From: Piscinibacter gummiphilus
GTDB lineage: Bacteria; Pseudomonadota; Gammaproteobacteria; Burkholderiales; Burkholderiaceae_C
Length of the DNA stretch: 64,000 nucleotides
Assembly: GCF_002116905.1 (NCBI RefSeq)
Contig: NZ_CP015118.1
Coordinates: forward strand, 5,332,001 to 5,396,000
Reading direction: 5' to 3'
A program made the position numbers and the translations under genes. Under the pieces are notes generated by a model. That model had not been told where the DNA came from and did no database searches. It worked only from the letters and a program-made list of their open reading frames with translations. This document shows positions 48,304 through 56,994 of this stretch, piece by piece. How positions within the stretch are numbered: position 1 is the stretch's first letter; every line of letters starts with the position of its first letter.

Positions 48304-49208
48304 CAGAAGGGCACGTCGCCCTTGATGCCGGCGCGGTCCATCTTGCGGTGGCACGGCGGGTAGTCCATCACGGCGTAGTGCTGGGTGGAGCGGTTGTCCC
48401 AGAAGGCCACGCTGTTGGGTTTCCAGCGCCAGCGCACCTGGTACTCGGGGATGCAGGCCTGGCTGATCAGGTACTGCAACAGCTGGGCGGCACCCGGCAC
48501 GGCGTCCTGGCCGAAGCGAACGTTCTCGGGCCGGTGGAAGTTCGTGAAGTGCGTGGCGAACGCGTTGACGAACAGGATCTTCTCGTCCGTCTCGGGGTGC
48601 GTGCGCACCACCGGGTGTTCCGCATCGGGGAACTGTGCCTTCAAGGCCAGGCGTTTCTCGATCGGCATGGCGGCGCCGAAGCTCGCCTCGATGCTGTGGC
48701 GCGCGCGCAGCGTCGCGATCTTCGCCTTCACGTCCTCGGGCAGCCGCGCGTACGCCTCGACCATGTTGGCCCACATCGTGTCGCCGCCGACCGGCGGGCA
48801 TTCCACGCAGCGCAGCACGCAACCGAACGGCGGCTTCTCGCGCCAGGTGGCATCGGTGTGCCAGGCGTTCTCGTAGCGGTCGTTGGGGGCGTCGGGCGAC
48901 TTGTAGATGCGCACGAGGCCGGGGTGGTCGGGGTCGCTGCCGGCCACCGGGTGGTCCTCCAGCTCGCCGAAACGGCGCGCGAAGGCCACGTGGTCGGCGG
49001 CGCTGATGTCCTGGTCCCGGAAGAAGAGCACGCGGTGCCGCAGCAGCAGCGCGCGGACCTCGGCGAGCAGGTCGTCGTCGACCGCCGCCGCACCGAGGTG
49101 GATGCCGCTGACCTCGGCGCCGATCGTGCAGGTCAACTGCTCGGCCTTCAGGTTGCGGGTCAGGGAGGATGCACGGACGATCGTCGCGGATTCAGGTGCA
49201 GTGCTCAT
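48303..49208 (-). CDS. TauD/TfdA-family Fe(II)/2-oxoglutarate dioxygenase
   Basis: 301 residues. Iron ligands H117-T-D119 in NAWHTDATW and H277 in STQHYAVMDY; R288/R292 in CHRKMDRAGIKGD bind 2-oxoglutarate. VLFFRDQDISAADHVAFARRFGELEDHP is the family core. Such enzymes hydroxylate taurine, other sulfonates, sulfate esters or herbicides such as 2,4-D. Heads a three-gene overlapping operon and is divergent from the AraC gene, its likely regulator. The substrate is not determined. Confidence 0.93.
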   Translation of the reverse strand: MSTAPESATIVRASSLTRNLKAEQLTCTIGAEVSGIHLGAAAVDDDLLAEVRALLLRHRVLFFRDQDISAADHVAFARRFGELEDHPVAGSDPDHPGLVRIYKSPDAPNDRYENAWHTDATWREKPPFGCVLRCVECPPVGGDTMWANMVEAYARLPEDVKAKIATLRARHSIEASFGAAMPIEKRLALKAQFPDAEHPVVRTHPETDEKILFVNAFATHFTNFHRPENVRFGQDAVPGAAQLLQYLISQACIPEYQVRWRWKPNSVAFWDNRSTQHYAVMDYPPCHRKMDRAGIKGDVPF

Positions 49209-49335
49209 GGGGGTCTCCGATCCTTCAAGGAAGCCTGGTGATGCAGGGAAAGTATTCGCGCCCGCTGGTATTCACGCTTGACTTTGAAGACCCCCAACTT
49301 ACCATTTGATGCCAAAGGACTCAGAGCTTGTCCCG

Positions 49336-50343
49336 ATGAATGTTCTCGTTCGCGCGGCCAGCCTGACGCACTACCTCGAGGTGGCCCGCAGCGTGGGTCT
49401 CGACCCCCTCCGCATGCTCGCCGACGCCGAGCTCACCCCCCATGTGCTGAAGGACCCGGACCTGCGCATCCCCGTCCCGCGCGTCAACGACCTGCTGGAG
49501 CGGTCCGCCGCGGCATCCGGCGTCGAGGCCTTCGGCCTGCGCATGGCGGAGTCGCGCCAGCTCTCCAACCTCGGCCCCGTCGGCATGCTGATCCGCGACC
49601 AGCCCACCTTGCGCGAATCGCTCGCGGTGCTGGTGCGCTACCAGGTGCTGCTGAACGGCGCCATGTCGCTGCGCATCGAGGAATCGGCCGGCGTGGTGGT
49701 GATCCGGGAAGACGTGGTGGCCGGTGAAGGCGCACCGGTGCGCCAGGCCATCGAGCTGGGCGTGGGCGTGATGGTGCGCCTGATGCGCCAGTTCCTCGGG
49801 GCCCAGTGGCGGCCCCGCCGCATCTGCTTCACGCACGCGGCCCCGAAGGACCTGGCGACGCACCTGCGCGTGTTCGGCCCCTGCGTGGAGTTCAAGCACG
49901 ACTTCAACGGCATCGTGTGCACGGCGAGCGACCTCGACACCGTGAACCCGTCGGGCGACCCCGCGATGGCCCGTTACGCCCAGCAGCTGCTGGACACCGC
50001 GCTCGAGGCACAGAACCCGTCGATGTCGGAGGAGGTGCGGCGCACCGCGCTGCTGCTGCTGCCGAGCGGGCGCTGCAGCATGGAGCAGGTGGCCATGCAC
50101 CTGGGGCTGGTGTGCCGCACCGTGCAGCGCCGGCTGGCGGAGGAAGGCACGAGCTTCTCGGACCTGGTCAACGAACTGCGCGTGGACCTCGCCACGCGCC
50201 ACGTCAAGAACAGCGACCGGCCGCTCACCGAAGTGGCGGCCCTGCTGGGCTTCTCGGCCCCGAGCGGCTTCTCGCGCTGGTACCAGTCCCAGTTCGAATG
50301 CAGCCCGTCGCAGACGCGCCAGGCGCAGGCCCGGGTCCACTGA
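49336..50343 (+). CDS. AraC-family regulator (arabinose-binding-type N-terminus)
   Basis: 335 residues from ATG 49336 (MNVLVRAASLTHYLEVARSVGLDPLRML), the usual start of this branch; an in-frame ATG at 49309 is possible. The N-terminal domain is the large ligand-binding type common in Burkholderiales. The C-terminal double helix-turn-helix is MEQVAMHLGLVCRTVQRRLAEEGTSFSDLVNELR and PLTEVAALLGFSAPSGFSRWYQSQFECSPSQTR. Divergent from the TauD operon across about 130 bases; probable activator of it. Confidence 0.92.
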   Translation: MNVLVRAASLTHYLEVARSVGLDPLRMLADAELTPHVLKDPDLRIPVPRVNDLLERSAAASGVEAFGLRMAESRQLSNLGPVGMLIRDQPTLRESLAVLVRYQVLLNGAMSLRIEESAGVVVIREDVVAGEGAPVRQAIELGVGVMVRLMRQFLGAQWRPRRICFTHAAPKDLATHLRVFGPCVEFKHDFNGIVCTASDLDTVNPSGDPAMARYAQQLLDTALEAQNPSMSEEVRRTALLLLPSGRCSMEQVAMHLGLVCRTVQRRLAEEGTSFSDLVNELRVDLATRHVKNSDRPLTEVAALLGFSAPSGFSRWYQSQFECSPSQTRQAQARVH

Positions 50344-50368
50344 CCCGGGCGGTCGGACGACCGGGTCA
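50341..50368. other. Inverted repeat embracing both convergent stop codons
   Basis: TGACCCGG (50341-50348) and CCGGGTCA (50361-50368) are perfect complements with a 12-base loop. The left arm begins with the AraC stop and the right arm ends with the oxidoreductase stop. It could act as a compact bidirectional 3' hairpin; no T-run. Confidence 0.55.
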
Positions 50369-51337
50369 GGGCACGAGGATGGTGGCACCCACCGTCTGGC
50401 GCGACTCCAGCGCGCGGTGCGCCTCGGCCGCCTCGGCCAGCGCGAAGCTCTGCTTCGGTTCGCTGACGATCTGGCCCTTGAGCACCAGGTCGAACAGCTC
50501 GTCGGCCATCTTCAGCATGTTGGGGCGCGGCAGCGCGTAGTCCACCATCGCCGGCCGCGTGACCCACAGCGAGCCCTTCATCGCGAGCAGCGTCGTGTCG
50601 ATCACGACGGGACCCGAGCTGGTGCCGTTGCTGACGAGCGTGCCGCGCTTCTGCAGGCAGTCGAGCGAACCCATCAGCGTGTCCTTGCCCACCGAGTCGT
50701 AGACCACGGGCACGCCCTTGCCGCCGGTGATCTCCTTCACGCGCTCGACGAAGTTCTCGCGCTTGTAGTTGATCACGTGCGCGCAGCCATGCGCCTTGGC
50801 GATCTCGGCCTTCTCGTCGGACCCCACCGTGCCGATCATCGTGACGCCGAGCGCACGCGCCCACTGGCACGCGATCAGGCCCACGCCGCCGGCCGCGGCG
50901 TGGTACAGGATCGTGTCGCCGGCCTTGAGCGGGTAGACCTGCCGGAACAGGTACTGCGCCGTCAGGCCCTTCATGATCAGCGTGGCCGCGCTGCGGTCGG
51001 AGATGCCGTCCGGCAGCTTGATCAGCACCTCGGCCGGCATCACGCGCGCCTGCGAATAGGCCCCGAGCGGACCCAGCAGGTAGCCCACGCGGTCCCCCGG
51101 GGTCAGGAAGCTGACCCCGGGGCCCACCGCCTCCACCACGCCCACCGCGTCGGACCCCAGCCCGGCCGGCAGGGCCGACGGGTAGCGCCCGGTGCGGAAG
51201 TACACGTCGATGAAGTTGACCGCGATGGCCGTGTGGCGGATGCGCACCTGACCCGGGCCCGGGTCGCCCACCTCGACACGTTCGAGCTGGAGGACTTCGG
51301 GACCGCCGGTTTCGTGGAAGCGGATGGCTTGGGTCAT
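50366..51337 (-). CDS. Zinc-independent quinone oxidoreductase (QOR/crotonyl-CoA-reductase-like MDR)
   Basis: 323 residues. MTQAIRFHETGGPEVLQLERVEVGDPGPGQVRIRHTAIAVNFIDVYFRTG is the QOR signature start. The NADPH site is ILYHAAAGGVGLIACQWARALG. The four structural-zinc cysteines of alcohol dehydrogenases are absent. Reduces quinones or alpha,beta-unsaturated carbonyls with NADPH. Last gene of the minus-strand run, 26 bases after the MFS stop. Confidence 0.93.
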   Translation of the reverse strand: MTQAIRFHETGGPEVLQLERVEVGDPGPGQVRIRHTAIAVNFIDVYFRTGRYPSALPAGLGSDAVGVVEAVGPGVSFLTPGDRVGYLLGPLGAYSQARVMPAEVLIKLPDGISDRSAATLIMKGLTAQYLFRQVYPLKAGDTILYHAAAGGVGLIACQWARALGVTMIGTVGSDEKAEIAKAHGCAHVINYKRENFVERVKEITGGKGVPVVYDSVGKDTLMGSLDCLQKRGTLVSNGTSSGPVVIDTTLLAMKGSLWVTRPAMVDYALPRPNMLKMADELFDLVLKGQIVSEPKQSFALAEAAEAHRALESRQTVGATILVP

Positions 51338-51363
51338 GGTGGTGGCCTTTCGTTTCGGGAGGG

Positions 51364-52707
51364 TCAGGCGTGCGCCTGGGTGAGCTTGGGACGGGGGCCG
51401 GTCGCCGCATCCACGTGGACGTGGTTCACCGCCGCGCGGTCGGCGTCGTAGCTGCTGCGGGCCACGAGGAAGAAGGCGGCGGCGAGCAGGCTGAACATCG
51501 GCACGACCGCCAGCGCCGTCTGCAGGCCCCACAGGTCGGACAGCACGCCGGCGATGAAGGGTCCGAGCGCGAGTCCCAGCAGGTTCTGGAACAGCGACAG
51601 CACGGCCGCGCCGGTGGAGCGAACGCCGGGGTGCACGACGTCGAAGGTCACCGCGGCGATGGGGCCCACGGTGCAGGTCATCACGAAGCCGCCCAGCAGG
51701 ATCACCATGAACTGGCCCTGGCCCGACGGCATCAGGCCGAAGGCCGTGCAGAAGAGCACCGTGGTCAGCACGCACAGGCCCGCCACGAGCGCCAGCTTGA
51801 CGTGGCCGCGGCCCTTGCCCGCGCCGTCCACCAGCACGCCCCAGGCGAACGCGCCGAAGGCTCCGGCCAGCACGACCAGCGCGGCCTGCTTGGCGGCCAT
51901 GTCGGGTGCCACGCCGTGCACGCGGTTGAGGAAGCTCGGCAGCCACGACCAGACGGCCGAGACCGCGATGAGTTGCATGGCCGCGCCCAGGCAGGCCCAC
52001 AGCAGCGTGCGCGAGCGGGTCAGCGCCTTCGCGACGTGGCCCAGCAGGTCGCTGGCCGAACGCGTGGCCTTCGTCAGCTCCGGCGTCAGCGCGACGGTCT
52101 TGTAGTCGCGCACGGCGAGGTACATCAGGGCCAGCACCAGGCCCGGCACACCCACGACGCCGAAGGCGGCCTTCCAGCCCCAGCGGGCCGCGACCACGCC
52201 GCCGATCAGCACGCCCAGCACCGAGCCCACCGAGGCCGCGGCGAAGAACGCGCCCATCAGCGCCGAGCGCATGCGGGCCGGGAACAGGCTGGCGATCAGC
52301 GCCGCGCCCACCGAGCCGTAGCCGGCCTCGCCCAGGCCCACGACGGCGCGCGCCGCGAAGAGCTGGCTGTAGTTGCCGGCGAACATGCAGGAGATCGAGG
52401 CGAGGCTCCAGGTGGTGGCCATCACGACGATGCTCTTGACCCGGCTGAACCGGTCGGCCAGCAGCGCCACCGGCAGGCCGGCGGCGGCCACCACGATGGA
52501 GATCACCGAGACCAGGCCGCCCAGTTGCTTGTCGCTCAGGCTCCACTCGGCCTTGAGGTACGGGAACAGCGAGACGATGACCTGTCGGTCGATGTAGTCG
52601 AACAGCATCAGGCCGAAGGTCATCGCGAAGGCGAACCAGGCCTGGCCCTTCGGGACCAGGAAGTCGTTGCCGGAGCCGGCCTTGGCGTCGTGGGCGTGCA
52701 GGTGCAT
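51364..52707 (-). CDS. MFS transporter, spinster/aromatic-acid-type
   Basis: 447 residues, 12 predicted helices. LMLFDYIDRQVIVSLFPYLKAEWSLSDKQLGGLVSV and GLPVALLADRFSRVKSIV hold the conserved MFS loop-2/3 motif; RAVVGLGEAGYGSVGAALIASLFP resembles motif C of spinster-like and organic-anion carriers. His-rich N-terminus (MHLHAHDAK). The preceding porin gene and following oxidoreductase suggest uptake of an organic acid. The substrate is not readable from sequence. Confidence 0.88.
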   Translation of the reverse strand: MHLHAHDAKAGSGNDFLVPKGQAWFAFAMTFGLMLFDYIDRQVIVSLFPYLKAEWSLSDKQLGGLVSVISIVVAAAGLPVALLADRFSRVKSIVVMATTWSLASISCMFAGNYSQLFAARAVVGLGEAGYGSVGAALIASLFPARMRSALMGAFFAAASVGSVLGVLIGGVVAARWGWKAAFGVVGVPGLVLALMYLAVRDYKTVALTPELTKATRSASDLLGHVAKALTRSRTLLWACLGAAMQLIAVSAVWSWLPSFLNRVHGVAPDMAAKQAALVVLAGAFGAFAWGVLVDGAGKGRGHVKLALVAGLCVLTTVLFCTAFGLMPSGQGQFMVILLGGFVMTCTVGPIAAVTFDVVHPGVRSTGAAVLSLFQNLLGLALGPFIAGVLSDLWGLQTALAVVPMFSLLAAAFFLVARSSYDADRAAVNHVHVDAATGPRPKLTQAHA

Positions 52708-52728
52708 GGTGATCTCCTTGCCGGTGCG

Positions 52729-53946
52729 TCAGAACGAATGGCGCAGGCCCGCCATCAAGGCGTGCACGTCCTGGTTCGCCGCCACGGGGGTGGCGTAGAC
52801 CGGGCTCAGGTTCATGTTGGCGCCGTCGTTCGTGGTGGTGGCCCCTTCGACGTACGCAATGGTGCGCTTGGACAGGTGGTAGTCAATCGCCAGCGCGAAC
52901 TGCGTCGCCTTGTTGCCGGCGTTCGTGTTGTCGTCGATGCGGTAGTAGCCGCTCGTCAGGTTCATGAACGGCGAGATGCGCCAGCCCGCGCCCACCGACC
53001 ACATGTCGAGGCTGGTCGAACCCACCGGCACCACCTGGATCTTCGACGGGTTGCGCGCGGCCATGTACGAGGCGCTGACCGTGAAGGTGTCCCACGTGTA
53101 GAGCGCGCCCACGGACGACAGGCGGTTCGTGTTGGTCTCGGTCGTGAGGCCGCGGGCCGTGAGCGCCGCGCTGGCGGCGGCGGCGCTGCCCAGCTGGCGC
53201 GTGTAGAGCGCCGTGGCGGCCGGCAGGTTGTTGCCGTAGCCGTTGTAGAACAGTGCCGAGAGCTTCAGGTGGCCGTCGTCGTACACGGCGGTGGCGGCCT
53301 GCTGCGAGTTCGCCCGGGTCTTGCCGCCCGTTTCACCCATCGCATACATGAGGTTGGCCGTGACGCGGCTCCAGGTGGGCGACGTGTAGAGGATGGCGTT
53401 GTCGTTGTAGACGGTGCCGAAGGCCACGTTCGAGTTGTCGCCGATGAAGACGCCGCTCGCGCTGTTGATGCCCACCAGCGCGGTGAGCGCGCTGCCGAAG
53501 TAGCGGCCGCCACGCGCGTCGGTCGCGGCCATCGCCCAGTACGTCGGCGAGACCTGGCGGCCGAACCGGATCGTGCCCCAGGCGTTGTGGGCCAGGCCGA
53601 TCGCGGCCGTCTGGTTCCACATCGAGGTGGTGCCGAGGCTGTTCGGCCCGCCGACCACGCCGGTGTCCAGCGCGAGGTTGCCCTGGATCTGGAACAGCGC
53701 GCGCAGCCCCCCGCCCAGGTCTTCGGTGCCACGCAGGCCCCAGTTGCTGGCGCCGAGGCCGCCGTCCTTGACCATTCGGTCGGATCCCCTGTTCACCGGG
53801 CTCGGGATGTAGCCCACACCACCACTGGTGTTGGAGATGCCCAGCAGGCCGACGTCGAGGTTGCCGTGGAGGGTCAGGTTCGACTGGGCGAACGCGGGAC
53901 CGGCAACGGCGGCGATGGCGGCAAGGGAAGTGATCTTCAGCTTCAA
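52729..53946 (-). CDS. Outer-membrane porin (gram-negative general porin), TTG start
   Basis: 405 residues. Start is TTG at 53946, preceded by CAGGAGTTCCGAC; no ATG fits before the signal peptide LKLKITSLAAIAAVAGPAFAQ. The mature start SNLTLHGNLDVGLLGIS and WGLRGTEDLGGGLRALFQIQG are hallmarks of the Burkholderiales 16-strand porins; the end is ALMAGLRHSF with terminal Phe. Forms trimeric diffusion channels. Sits between YeiH and the MFS carrier, consistent with a nutrient uptake set. Confidence 0.93.
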   Translation of the reverse strand: MKLKITSLAAIAAVAGPAFAQSNLTLHGNLDVGLLGISNTSGGVGYIPSPVNRGSDRMVKDGGLGASNWGLRGTEDLGGGLRALFQIQGNLALDTGVVGGPNSLGTTSMWNQTAAIGLAHNAWGTIRFGRQVSPTYWAMAATDARGGRYFGSALTALVGINSASGVFIGDNSNVAFGTVYNDNAILYTSPTWSRVTANLMYAMGETGGKTRANSQQAATAVYDDGHLKLSALFYNGYGNNLPAATALYTRQLGSAAAASAALTARGLTTETNTNRLSSVGALYTWDTFTVSASYMAARNPSKIQVVPVGSTSLDMWSVGAGWRISPFMNLTSGYYRIDDNTNAGNKATQFALAIDYHLSKRTIAYVEGATTTNDGANMNLSPVYATPVAANQDVHALMAGLRHSF

Positions 53947-54104
53947 GTCGGAACTCCTGTCCAGTGACGTGGGATGACGTTGGAATCGGTGCATGTGGAA
54001 TCTCACCTTGGAGCGCAGTCTTGATGCGAACACCTCGCACCGCTTGACCGTTGGCGACAGCGAGTTATCAGCCCGTGCCACCCGAGGGAATCCCTGGCCC
54101 GGGG

Positions 54105-55109
54105 TTACCCGAAGTGCTGCATGCCCAGCACGAGGACCACGAGGAACACCGCCTCGCCCACCATCAGCAGGATCGGCTTCAGGCCCACCGTGGCCAGGTC
54201 CTTGAGCTGCGTCTTCATGCCGATGCCGGCGATGGCCGCCACGAGGCACCAGCGCGAGACGTCGCTGCCGAAGTCCTGCAGCCCCTTGGGCACCCAGCCC
54301 GTGCTGTTGACGAGCACCAGCAGGGCGAAGGCCACGGCGAACCATGGCAGCAGCGGCGGCCGCGCGGCGCCGGGGCCCGTGCGCGCGCGCGTCAGCATCG
54401 CGGCGAACACGATCACCGGCAGCAGCATCGCCACACGCATCAGCTTGACGAGGGTGGCGACGTCGCCGGTCTCGCGCGAGATGCCGTAGCCGGAGCCCAC
54501 CACCTGCGCCACGTCGTGGATCGTGCCGCCGAGGAACACGCCCGTCGCGTGGTGGTCCAGGCCCAGCCAGTGCGCGAGCATCGGGTACGAGATCATCGCG
54601 AAGGTGGAGAGCGCGCTGACGCCGATCACGGTGAACAGCGTGGCCCGCTCCTTCTGCGGATGCGCGGGCAGCGCGGCCGACAGCGCGAGCGCCGCCGAGG
54701 CGCCGCAGATCGCGGTGGCGCCACCGGTCAGCAGCCCGAAGAGGGACTGGAAGCCCAGCAGCCGCGCCACGACCATCGAGACCGTGATGGTCACCACCAC
54801 GGCGACGATGACGATGACGACCGGCTGCCAGCCTAGAGCGACCACCTGCGCGGCCGTGATGCGCAGGCCCAGCAGGGCCACGCCGACGCGCAGCAGCTCG
54901 CGCGCGGTGAAGCCGATGCCGGGGGCGCACACGCCGTCGCCCGACAGGAAGTTCATCGCGAGGCCGACCAGCAGCGCGAAGAGCATGACCGGCGCACCGT
55001 AGTGCTGCGACAGGAAGGTCGAGGCCGCGGCGACGACGCCACACGCCATGATTCCCGGGAACAGCTGGCGGCCCTGAGCGGGCAGCCGCGTGATGGCCAT
55101 CGTGTTCAT
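54105..55109 (-). CDS. YeiH/UPF0324-family membrane protein (putative sulfate exporter)
   Basis: 334 residues, about 10 helices. GLAMNFLSGDG, RELLRVGVALLGLRITAAQV, GGATAICGASAALALSAALPA and GVFLGGTIHDVAQVVGSGYGIS are the family's conserved segments. The family is annotated as putative sulfate or sulfite exporters, on limited evidence. The ATG overlaps the acyl-CoA ligase stop by four bases, so the two are translationally coupled. Start at 55109 (MNTMAITRL) with an alternative ATG at 55100. Confidence 0.9.
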   Translation of the reverse strand: MNTMAITRLPAQGRQLFPGIMACGVVAAASTFLSQHYGAPVMLFALLVGLAMNFLSGDGVCAPGIGFTARELLRVGVALLGLRITAAQVVALGWQPVVIVIVAVVVTITVSMVVARLLGFQSLFGLLTGGATAICGASAALALSAALPAHPQKERATLFTVIGVSALSTFAMISYPMLAHWLGLDHHATGVFLGGTIHDVAQVVGSGYGISRETGDVATLVKLMRVAMLLPVIVFAAMLTRARTGPGAARPPLLPWFAVAFALLVLVNSTGWVPKGLQDFGSDVSRWCLVAAIAGIGMKTQLKDLATVGLKPILLMVGEAVFLVVLVLGMQHFG

Positions 55110-56746
55110 GGCAGGCGGTGGTCCTTGAAGGTGTCGCGCAGCTTGTTCTTCAGCATCTTGCCGGTCGCACCCAGCGGGATGCCGTCGACGAAGGCCACGT
55201 CATCGGGCGTCCACCACTTGGCGATCTTGCCCTCGTAGAACGCGAGCAGTTCCTCGCGCGTCACCGACGCGCCCGGCTTGCGCACGACGACCAGCAGCGG
55301 GCGTTCGTCCCACTTCGGGTGGGCCACGCCGATGCAGGCGGCCATCGCGACGGCGGGGTGCGACATCGCGATGTTCTCGAGGTCGATGGAGCCAATCCAT
55401 TCGCCACCGGACTTGATCACGTCCTTGCTGCGGTCGGTGATCTGCATGAAGCCGTCGGCATCGATCGTGGCCACGTCGCCGGTGGGGAACCAGCCGTCCA
55501 CGAGCGGGCCGGCGCCCTCGTCGTTCAGGTAGCGGGCGACGATCCACGGACCGCGCACCATCAGCTCGCCGCTCTGGCGGCCGTCCCACGGCAGTTCGGC
55601 GCCGTCCGCACCGACGATCTTCATGTCCACGCCGAACACGGCGCGGCCCTGCTTGAGCTGGATGGCCGCGCGTTCGCCATCGGGCAGATCGAGCTGGCGT
55701 CCCTTGAGGGCGCACACCGTGCCCACGGGGCTCAGTTCGGTCATGCCCCACGCGTGCAGCACCTGCACCTCGTGGCGTTCCTGGAAGGCCTTCATCATCG
55801 CGGGTGGGCACGCGGCACCGCCGATGATCGTGCGGCGCATGCTGCTGAACGTCAGCTTGTTCGCGTCGACATGGTTCAGCAGGCCCTGCCACACGGTGGG
55901 CACGCCGGCGGACAGCGTCACCTGCTCGGCCTCGAACAGCTCGTGCAGCGACTTGCCGTCGAGCCCCGGTCCGGGCAGCACCAGCTTCGCGCCCACCATG
56001 CAGGCGACATACGGCAGGCCCCACGCGTTGACGTGGAACATCGGCACCACGGGCAGGATGGCGTCGCGGCTGCTGCAGTTCAACGAGTCCGGCAGCGCCG
56101 CGGCCCACGTGTGCAGCACGGTCGAGCGGTGGCTGTAGAGAACGCCCTTCGGGTTGCCGGTGGTGCCGCTCGTGTAGCAGAGCGACGAGGCGCGCTGCTC
56201 GTCGAGGGCGGGCCACTCGAACGTGTCGGACGCGTCCGCGAGCAGTTCCTCGTAGCACAGCAGCCCGGGGACCTTGCTCGTGGCCGGCATGTGGGCGCGG
56301 TCCGTCATCGCGACGAAGGCCTTGATGCCCGGCAGCAGCGACGCGATGGCCTCCACCTGCGGCAGGAAGCTCAGGTCGAAGAACAGCGCGCGGTCCTGCG
56401 CGTGTTCCGCGATCCAGCGCAGCTGGTCGGGGTGCAGGCGGGGGTTGAGGGTGTGCAGCACACGGCCCGAGCCCGACACCGCGTAGTACAGCTCGAGGTG
56501 ACGATAGCCGTTCCAGGCGAGCGTGGCGACACGGTCGTCATCGCCGAGGCCCAGTTGCCGGAGCGCGTTGGCCAGCTGGCGCGAGCGGCGCGCCAGGTCG
56601 ACGAAGCGGTAGCGGTGGATGTCGCCCTCGACGCGGCGCGACACGATTTCCTGCTCACCGTGGTGGCGCTGCGCGTGGGTGAGCAGCGCGGAGACCAGCA
56701 GCGGCTGGCCCATCATCAATCCATTCATGGTCCGGGGCTCCGACAT
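55106..56746 (-). CDS. Medium/long-chain acyl-CoA ligase (AMP-forming, ANL superfamily)
   Basis: 546 residues. P-loop-like SSLCYTSGTTGNPKGVLYSH, substrate-region VVPMFHVNAWGLPYVACM, HAWGMTELSPVGTV, GWFPTGDVATIDADGFMQITDRSKDVIKSGGEWIGS and PLGATGKMLKNKLRD with the C-terminal catalytic lysine. Closest in style to DmdB/AlkK-like ligases. Activates a carboxylic acid as its CoA ester. ATG 56746; a second at 56728. Coupled to the YeiH gene. Confidence 0.93.
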   Translation of the reverse strand: MSEPRTMNGLMMGQPLLVSALLTHAQRHHGEQEIVSRRVEGDIHRYRFVDLARRSRQLANALRQLGLGDDDRVATLAWNGYRHLELYYAVSGSGRVLHTLNPRLHPDQLRWIAEHAQDRALFFDLSFLPQVEAIASLLPGIKAFVAMTDRAHMPATSKVPGLLCYEELLADASDTFEWPALDEQRASSLCYTSGTTGNPKGVLYSHRSTVLHTWAAALPDSLNCSSRDAILPVVPMFHVNAWGLPYVACMVGAKLVLPGPGLDGKSLHELFEAEQVTLSAGVPTVWQGLLNHVDANKLTFSSMRRTIIGGAACPPAMMKAFQERHEVQVLHAWGMTELSPVGTVCALKGRQLDLPDGERAAIQLKQGRAVFGVDMKIVGADGAELPWDGRQSGELMVRGPWIVARYLNDEGAGPLVDGWFPTGDVATIDADGFMQITDRSKDVIKSGGEWIGSIDLENIAMSHPAVAMAACIGVAHPKWDERPLLVVVRKPGASVTREELLAFYEGKIAKWWTPDDVAFVDGIPLGATGKMLKNKLRDTFKDHRLP

Positions 56747-56994
56747 GTGATGTGCCGGATTGTTGGCGCAAGCCCCGGAAACCGATTGCCCCGTGATGCC
56801 AGCGGCTTACCAGTTCGTGCCATCGCCCGAACGGGACGGTGAAGGTCAGGTCGATGGCCCGTCAGGCCCCGAACGCTTCGGTGAGCGGGTGAAGGTCAAC
56901 GAGGCCTGCTTGAGAAAATGCGTTTCAGGCCGTGTCCCGGGGGCTCGCCCGCCGGACAACGGACGATCCCGCACATCGATCCGCGCGGTGCTCG
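56747..56994. other. Gap between the DszC-like gene and the CoA ligase
   Basis: 248 bases holding presumably the acyl-CoA ligase promoter (minus strand). No clear hairpin or box pair was identified. Confidence 0.3.
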
